DNA of 64,000 bases from JADLHS01 sp020848635 (GTDB lineage Bacteria > Verrucomicrobiota > Verrucomicrobiia > Limisphaerales > JADLHS01). The translations under genes were made by a program, and so were the position numbers. Within the stretch, counting starts at the first letter, position 1. Every line of letters begins with the position of its first letter. The notes below the pieces were generated by a model that was not told the DNA's origin, made no database searches, and saw only the letters and a list, made by a program, of their open reading frames with translations. Positions 58,967 through 64,000 of the stretch are shown piece by piece. The DNA lies in the NCBI GenBank assembly GCA_037044975.1, contig JBAOIL010000037.1:310001-374000 (forward strand). Reading direction: 5' to 3'.

Positions 58967-60376
58967 CTAAATGCGACCGCGCATCTTACCCTTCTTTAGG
59001 AAACCGTCGTAATGGCGCATCAACAAATGTGACTCAATCTGCCGCATCGTATCCAGCATTACGCCAACCGTAATCAACATGCTCGTGCCGCCGAAAAAGT
59101 CGGTTACCGTGGGGGGGATTTTCATCGCGTTCTGTAAGATAATTGGCAACACCGCGATCAGGGTCAGGAAGATCGCCCCTGCCAACGTAATCCGGCTCAT
59201 GGAAGTATGCAGGAAATCGCTGGTCGGCTGACCAGGACGGACGCCCGGAATATAGCCGCCGTTCTTCTTAAGGTCGTCGGCAATTTGCAACTCATTAAAT
59301 TGCGTCGCCACCCAAAAGTAGGAGAAAAACAAAATCATGAGGCCAAACAACGCAAGATACACCACCGAGCCCGGGTTTAGAGTCCGGGCGATGGACCCGG
59401 CGGTTTCCGAAACGAACTTGGCGAAGCCTCCATCTTGCGGTTTGAACGCCCCGCTAACCATCAGAAATAATTTCTGCGGAAACATGAGGATGGCGGAGGC
59501 GAAAATAACCGGCATTACCCCCGCGTAATTCACCCGCAACGGCATGAAGGACGTGCCGCCGGAGTACACTTTGCGACCGACCGCCCGTTGAGCGTACTGA
59601 ACAGGAATCTTCCTTTGAGCCTGGGTCACCGCAATGATGCCGCCAATTACAATCACGAGCATGACTAGCAGCACCGCCCCGTGAACAATCGTGTGCGTTG
59701 CCTCCAATCCGCCGCCCGGAAAGAACATTCCCTTGGTAGCCGCTACCGCTGCCGGCATGCGGGCCACAATCCCAATCGTAATAATCAGCGAAACGCCATT
59801 ACCAATGCCGCGCTCCGTAATTTGTTCCCCCAGCCACATCAACAACATGGTGGCGGTCGTGAGTACCAACACCGTTTGAAAGTAATAGAACCAGGCAAAC
59901 GAATCTGGGTAGAGCACCAATTGGTTTATGCCTGGAAACAAAGTTTCGGGATGCTTCCAGTTGATCGCCATGAACGCACCCTGAATAAAGCAAAGAAGAA
60001 CCGTCAGGTAACGACCATATTGGACAATCTTTGTGCGGCCACCCTCTTCACGCGCCAGTTTGCTCAATGGCGGATAGACCGCCGTTAGCAACTGAATGAT
60101 AATCGTTGCGCTGATATACGGCATGATGCCGAGCGCACCAACCGAGCATCGTTCCAGCGCGCCACCCGTGAAGAGACTGTACATGCCCAAGACGCCACCG
60201 CTGTCACCGCTATGCGCTTTGAAAAACTCCGTAAGCACCGCCCCATCCAAGCCCGGCACCCGCACGAAGGAAATCAGTCGCACGATGCCCAAAAGCAGGG
60301 CCGTGAACAAAATCCGCGACTTCAGCTCCGGAATTTTGAAGCAGTTCGTGAAGGTCTGAATGAGTGAGCTGAACAT
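58967..60376 (-). CDS. secY: Preprotein translocase subunit SecY
   Basis: 469 residues, ten membrane helices, forming the channel used by the SecA at 5171-8245. Signatures: LGIMPYISATIIIQLLTAVY, ERGIGNGVSLIITIGI, YAQRAVGRKVYSGGTSFMPL-RVNYAGVMPVIFASAIL. ATG 60376 (MFSSLIQTFTNCFKIPELKS) fits the family; the frame is open to 60448. 26 bases after rplO. Confidence 0.97.
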   Translation of the reverse strand: MFSSLIQTFTNCFKIPELKSRILFTALLLGIVRLISFVRVPGLDGAVLTEFFKAHSGDSGGVLGMYSLFTGGALERCSVGALGIMPYISATIIIQLLTAVYPPLSKLAREEGGRTKIVQYGRYLTVLLCFIQGAFMAINWKHPETLFPGINQLVLYPDSFAWFYYFQTVLVLTTATMLLMWLGEQITERGIGNGVSLIITIGIVARMPAAVAATKGMFFPGGGLEATHTIVHGAVLLVMLVIVIGGIIAVTQAQRKIPVQYAQRAVGRKVYSGGTSFMPLRVNYAGVMPVIFASAILMFPQKLFLMVSGAFKPQDGGFAKFVSETAGSIARTLNPGSVVYLALFGLMILFFSYFWVATQFNELQIADDLKKNGGYIPGVRPGQPTSDFLHTSMSRITLAGAIFLTLIAVLPIILQNAMKIPPTVTDFFGGTSMLITVGVMLDTMRQIESHLLMRHYDGFLKKGKMRGRI

Positions 60377-60402
60377 GATGCGCTGCGATACCCCTTTACC
60401 CG

Positions 60403-60876
60403 TTATCCCTTGGTGGTCACTGACTGGCTCCGCGTAACCATTTCGCACTTGCCGCCCTTGGCTTCAATCTTCGTTCTTGCTGAGGCACTAAAGGCACTCG
60501 CGCACACGACAAGGTTCTTGGCAAGCTCCCCGTTGCCGAGTATTTTCACGCCGTCACCATTACCATTGACCAGCCCGACTTTACGTAAAGCCGCTTCATC
60601 AACGCGTGACCCGTCATCGAAAGCATTCAACGCTCCGATATTCACCGGAATGTATCGGGTGGTAAAGCGGGTATTATTGAAACCGCGCTTCGGGATCCGG
60701 CGGATGAGCGGCATCTGGCCGCCTTCAAAGCCAATCCGAATTGAGCTGCCGGAACGCGCAGTCTGGCCCTTGCCACCGCGACCGGAAGTTTTACCGTGGC
60801 CGCTGGATTCACCCTGACCGAGGCGTTTACGCCGGTGCTTCGCGCCGGGGCGGGGTTTAAGATCGTGTAGTCGCAT
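60403..60876 (-). CDS. rplO: 50S ribosomal protein L15
   Basis: 157 residues. MRLHDLKPRPGAKHRRKRLG-QGESSGHGKTSGRGGKGQ is the Gly/Lys-rich N-terminal extension. FEGGQMPLIRRIPKRGFNN is diagnostic. Only five bases from the rpsE stop; rpmD (L30), usually between them, is missing. Confidence 0.97.
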   Translation of the reverse strand: MRLHDLKPRPGAKHRRKRLGQGESSGHGKTSGRGGKGQTARSGSSIRIGFEGGQMPLIRRIPKRGFNNTRFTTRYIPVNIGALNAFDDGSRVDEAALRKVGLVNGNGDGVKILGNGELAKNLVVCASAFSASARTKIEAKGGKCEMVTRSQSVTTKG

Positions 60877-60881
60877 AAGAA

Positions 60882-61547
60882 TTAGTTCGCTGCCGGGGCA
60901 GCTTCCGGCGCGATTGGGGTCGCCACTTTTTTGATCTCCAAACCGCGCCGGCGGTAAATCTCCTCGCGCGAGCGCAGTTGCAACAATCCGTTCAACGTGG
61001 CTTTTACCACATTAGCAGCGTTGGAGGAACCAAGCGATTTGGTTAGGATATCACGCACACCAGCCGACTCCAAAACTGCCCGCACGGTCTTGCCTGCAAT
61101 AATTCCAGTTCCAGGCGAAGCGGGTCGCAACAAAATGCGCGCGCCATCATACTCTGAATAGATTTCGTGCGGAATGGTCACGTCCTTCAACGACACCGTG
61201 GTCATCTGGCGGCGAGCCAGTTCACCAGCGCGACGAATGGCATCGGCCACTTCGGCCGCCTTGCCGAGCGCGTAACCAACGCGACCCTTCTTGTCACCCA
61301 CAACCACCAGGGCGCTAAAACTAAACCGCCGACCGCCTTTAACCACCTTGGACGAGCGATTAATGAAAACCACCTTTTCGACGATTTCCTCGCCCTTGCC
61401 GTCAAAATTCAATTCCGGCGCTTCGGATGTGGTGCGCCGGCCACGACCGCGGCCACCAGCTCCGCCACCACCGAAGCCACCGCCCGGACGTGCCGGGCGT
61501 TGTCCAGAACGCTGTCCTGAGCCTGCTGTTGGGTTGATTTCTGCCAC
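60882..61547 (-). CDS. rpsE: 30S ribosomal protein S5
   Basis: 221 residues. The N-terminus is Gly/Arg-rich (RPGGGFGGGGAGGRGRGRRT), longer than in E. coli S5 (167). EKVVFINRSSKVVKGGRRFS, VVVGDKKGRVGYALGKAAEV and KSLGSSNAANVVKATLNGL are diagnostic. S5 contributes to translational accuracy. Confidence 0.97.
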   Translation of the reverse strand: MAEINPTAGSGQRSGQRPARPGGGFGGGGAGGRGRGRRTTSEAPELNFDGKGEEIVEKVVFINRSSKVVKGGRRFSFSALVVVGDKKGRVGYALGKAAEVADAIRRAGELARRQMTTVSLKDVTIPHEIYSEYDGARILLRPASPGTGIIAGKTVRAVLESAGVRDILTKSLGSSNAANVVKATLNGLLQLRSREEIYRRRGLEIKKVATPIAPEAAPAAN

Positions 61548-61568
61548 AGTATAATTCTCCGTTACGGG

Positions 61569-61934
61569 TTAAAACTTGAGTCCAGCCTCGCGCGCGGCAT
61601 CCGCCAGCGCCTTGACCTTGCCGTGATATAACGCACCCCCGCGATCAAACACGACGGCCTTGATGCCCTTATCCATCGCGGCGCGCGCGGCGGTGCCGCC
61701 AATGGTCTTCGCACTCTTTACATTGGCGGCCAGCTTACCTTCCGCCGTGGCGCCCTTGGCACGAGTTGAAGCCGCGGCCAAGGTCTGGCCTGCCCGGTCG
61801 TCAATGAACTGCACATAAATATGCTGGCCCGTAAAGCACACAGCCATGCGGGGACGATCCTTGCTGCCAACAACCTTTTTCCGGATGCGCCACTGACGCA
61901 ACTGCTTGAGACGATGTTTCTTTTGGGTTTGCAT
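61569..61934 (-). CDS. rplR: 50S ribosomal protein L18
   Basis: 121 residues. RLKQLRQWRIRKKVVGSKDR-PRMAVCFTGQHIYVQFIDD and the end FDRGGALYHGKVKALADAAR-EAGLKF are diagnostic. Binds 5S rRNA. Confidence 0.97.
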   Translation of the reverse strand: MQTQKKHRLKQLRQWRIRKKVVGSKDRPRMAVCFTGQHIYVQFIDDRAGQTLAAASTRAKGATAEGKLAANVKSAKTIGGTAARAAMDKGIKAVVFDRGGALYHGKVKALADAAREAGLKF

Positions 61935-61977
61935 TTTACTCGGGTCGCGGTTGTGGCCGTGACCATGAAATCAATTA

Positions 61978-62514
61978 TTATTGTACGGTCTTGCCTTCCT
62001 TGCGCTCGACCTTTTCCCCAACGTAGCGGACGCCCTTGCCTTTGTACGGCTCCGGCGGATAAAACGCGCGAATCTCCGAAGCCACCTTGCCGACCATGTG
62101 CTTGTCCGGACCTTCGACGGTGACTTTCGTATTCTCCTCAACCGTCACTTTGATTTGATCCGGAATGGTGTAATTAACTGGGTGCGAATAGCCGAGACTC
62201 AAATTCACTAATTTCCCTTGAACGGCAGCTTTGAACCCCACCCCCTGAATTTCGAGCTTTTTAATAAATCCGTCGCTCACACCCTTGACCATGTTGTTCA
62301 GGAGCGCCCGGCTCAAGCCATGCAATGCCTTGGCTTGCGCATCTTCCCCATCACGGCTCACCACAATCTTTCCGTCCGCAACATTGAGGCTGGTTCGCTT
62401 GGGCAGTTCCCAGTCGAGTTTGCCCTTTGGACCACTGACGTGAACTTTCTGCCCCTTCACCTCCACCTTTACCGTGGCGGGAAGGACAATCGGTTGTTTT
62501 CCAATGCGCGACAT
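61978..62514 (-). CDS. rplF: 50S ribosomal protein L6
   Basis: 178 residues. MSRIGKQPIVLPATVKVEVK, LKIQGVGFKA-type segment (KLEIQGVGFKAAVQGKLVNL) and PPEPYKGKGVRYVGEKVERK are diagnostic. Confidence 0.97.
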   Translation of the reverse strand: MSRIGKQPIVLPATVKVEVKGQKVHVSGPKGKLDWELPKRTSLNVADGKIVVSRDGEDAQAKALHGLSRALLNNMVKGVSDGFIKKLEIQGVGFKAAVQGKLVNLSLGYSHPVNYTIPDQIKVTVEENTKVTVEGPDKHMVGKVASEIRAFYPPEPYKGKGVRYVGEKVERKEGKTVQ

Positions 62515-62524
62515 AATTCAGTCC

Positions 62525-62911
62525 TTACCAGATGTAACAAAGCAATTCTCCGCCGATGTTTTTCTTCTTGGCCTGCGTCCCGGTCATTAATCCCTCCGAA
62601 GTGGAAACGATCGAAACCCCCATGCCACCCAATACGCGCGGAATCTCAGTCGAACCGACATAACGGCGCAATCCAGGAGTACTCACTCGTTTCAATCCTT
62701 CGATGACATTCTTTTTGCCCTCGTATTTAAGGCGGATCTTGAGCGTCTTGGGTAATTTGCCCTCCACGGCCACGTCCGCGACGTAACCTTCCTGCTTCAT
62801 TATTTGCGCAATGCTTTCCTTGGTGCGCGAATGCGGAAGTTCCACAACCGGCAGCAAGGCGCGGCTCGCGTTGCGAATGCGGGTTAACATGTCAGAAATC
62901 GGATCGATCAT
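62525..62911 (-). CDS. rpsH: 30S ribosomal protein S8
   Basis: 128 residues. MIDPISDMLTRIRNASRALL, LKRVSTPGLRRYVGSTEIPR and GVSIVSTSEGLMTGTQAKKK-NIGGELLCYIW are diagnostic. Four bases after rpsN. Confidence 0.97.
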   Translation of the reverse strand: MIDPISDMLTRIRNASRALLPVVELPHSRTKESIAQIMKQEGYVADVAVEGKLPKTLKIRLKYEGKKNVIEGLKRVSTPGLRRYVGSTEIPRVLGGMGVSIVSTSEGLMTGTQAKKKNIGGELLCYIW

Positions 62912-62915
62912 AAAA

Positions 62916-63185
62916 TTACCAGCTCGCCTTCACCACTCCCGGAATCAAACCATTCAGCGCGGCCTCCCGGAACGTCAGTCGCGAACAACCGAACTTCCGC
63001 AGGTAACCATGCCGGCGGCCACTCATTGAGCAGCGATTCACCAGTCGCGTCGGACTGGCGTTACGCGGCAGCTTTGCAAGGCCCGCGTAATCACGCTTGG
63101 CCTTGAGTTCGGCGCGCTTTGCCGCGAACTTCTTTACCGTTGCTGCCTTGCGCTTGTTGCGCTCCAACCATGATGTCTTGGCCAT
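62916..63185 (-). CDS. rpsN: 30S ribosomal protein S14 (zinc-free form)
   Basis: 89 residues. MAKTSWLERNKRKAATVKKF, LPRNASPTRLVNRCSMSGRR and GYLRKFGCSRLTFREAALNG are diagnostic. Length and the lack of CxxC pairs mark the longer C- form. Confidence 0.97.
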   Translation of the reverse strand: MAKTSWLERNKRKAATVKKFAAKRAELKAKRDYAGLAKLPRNASPTRLVNRCSMSGRRHGYLRKFGCSRLTFREAALNGLIPGVVKASW

Positions 63186-63197
63186 AAAAATTTCTGG

Positions 63198-63740
63198 TTA
63201 CTTCTCCGCAAAGGGAAAGCCCATGTGTTTCAACAAGTCCTGCGCCTGTGCATCGCTCGTCACGCTCGTGACAATCGTGATGTCCATCCCCTGCTGGCGC
63301 TTAATCTTGTCCATTTCAATCTCGGGAAATACAGTCTGATCCGCGACGCCGAAGGTATAGTTGCCCCGGCCATCAAACTTGCGCGGCGACAAGCCCCGGA
63401 AGTCACGAATCCGCGGCAGGGTTACGGCCACCAAACGGTCGAAGAACTCGTACATTGCATCCTTGCGCAAGGTAACCCGGCAACCAATCACCTGCCCCTC
63501 CCGCAATTTAAAGTTCGCAATACTATGCCGCGACTTGCTGATCGCTGGTTTGCGCCCCGTAATCTGCGTGAGGTCCTTGGTCGCATCGTCGATCGCCCCC
63601 TTTTCAAGCGATGCGCTCACACCCATGTTCACTACGATCTTTTCCAACTTCGGGATCTGGTGAACGTTGACATAATTGTGCTTCGCCTTCAGAGCGGGCA
63701 CCACCTCATTGACGTATTTGCTGTAAAGTCGGTTTTTCAT
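63198..63740 (-). CDS. rplE: 50S ribosomal protein L5
   Basis: 180 residues. KLEKIVVNMGVSASLEKGAI, SRHSIANFKLREGQVIGCRV and RIRDFRGLSPRKFDGRGNYT are diagnostic. Contacts 5S rRNA and the P-site tRNA. Confidence 0.98.
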   Translation of the reverse strand: MKNRLYSKYVNEVVPALKAKHNYVNVHQIPKLEKIVVNMGVSASLEKGAIDDATKDLTQITGRKPAISKSRHSIANFKLREGQVIGCRVTLRKDAMYEFFDRLVAVTLPRIRDFRGLSPRKFDGRGNYTFGVADQTVFPEIEMDKIKRQQGMDITIVTSVTSDAQAQDLLKHMGFPFAEK

Positions 63741-63801
63741 TTTTTGGCGTCACGGTTTTGGCCGTAACTCGATTCAAATCTCAATTCAATGTCCTGGCGG
63801 C

Positions 63802-64000
63802 TCAAGTCTTCGCCGGGGCAACCCCGCGCTTGGCGACGCGGGCATCAAATTCTGTCGCGCTCATCACATTGGAGATGTGAACGGAGCCTTCGCGCTCGAC
63901 AATGGCCCCCTGGGGGTGCTGCTGGCTTTTGCGGGTGTGACGCTTGATCATGGCAACGCCTTCGACAATCACACGACTCTTCTTGGATAACAGCGTGATG
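63802..64000 (-). CDS. rplX: 50S ribosomal protein L24, start beyond the window
   Basis: The last 65 residues are visible: KSRVIVEGVAMIKRHTRKSQ, QHPQGAIVERGSVHISNVMS, and the end RVAKRGVAPAKT, stop TGA at 63802. The N-terminal KOW motif lies outside the window. It initiates 50S assembly. First visible gene of the operon. Confidence 0.93.
   Translation of the reverse strand, partial: ITLLSKKSRVIVEGVAMIKRHTRKSQQHPQGAIVEREGSVHISNVMSATEFDARVAKRGVAPAKT

Overview
The window looks like chromosomal DNA from a GC-rich member of the Verrucomicrobiota (Pedosphaera/Limisphaerales-like). Pointers are three proteins with a prepilin leader (FTL-[VI]-ELLVVIAII) followed by a DGH(S/I) motif, secreted proteins ending in an FYRxR(L/Q)xP tail, a GH172/DUF2961 protein, Gfo/Idh/MocA oxidoreductases with Tat-like leaders, a SecA with a long insert, and an spc/alpha ribosomal operon that lacks rpmD. 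The lineage is inferred from gene style only. I saw no rRNA, tRNA or CRISPR array.

Layout. 1-18 kb: sugar/secondary metabolism and housekeeping genes (FG-GAP protein, two Gfo/Idh/MocA oxidoreductases, argJ, secA, a small GGQ release factor, a beta-lactamase-fold lipoprotein, GH172, an enolase-superfamily enzyme with an MFS transporter, R2K ATP-grasp, PIG-L deacetylase, an OB-fold protein). 18-32 kb: an accessory zone with two secreted repeat proteins, engB, a DUF3160 protein, PPi-dependent phosphofructokinase, dispersed repeats, a restriction-modification pair and an AlbA_2-domain gene. 32-49 kb: the N-terminal half of carB behind an unusual leader, rpoD, an IS remnant, pdxH, gyrA/gyrB, an ABC exporter with a pseudopilin, and gcvP. 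49-54 kb: a second accessory zone (RhuM-like gene, a two-gene overlapping module with an Mrr-like nuclease, SRPBCC, pseudopilin). 54.5-64 kb: the minus-strand ribosomal operon from rplX to rplQ, with secY, map, infA and rpoA.

Most interesting pattern. At three places a fragment of a neighbouring core gene (pfp, carB, gcvP) recurs on the far side of a small accessory cargo. The pfp and gcvP copies differ from the live gene mostly at synonymous positions and still end on the gene's own stop codon. This suggests allele-tail displacement by imported cargo rather than plain local duplication. No integrase is present. Other leads are a pseudoknotted, terminator-ended RNA candidate in front of carB, an in-frame insertion at the ArgJ self-cleavage site, MITE-like elements (one supplying the start region of a pseudopilin), and an overlapping two-gene nuclease module.

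Caution. At least ten genes are broken by single-base indels, many in short homopolymers, including essential rpoD, gyrA and rpsK as well as gcvP. None of the breaks I resolved is a point-mutation stop. This is best explained by uncorrected sequencing or assembly errors, so 'pseudogene' below means 'frame broken in this sequence', not 'dead in the cell'. Coordinates of broken genes are reconstructed by hand.
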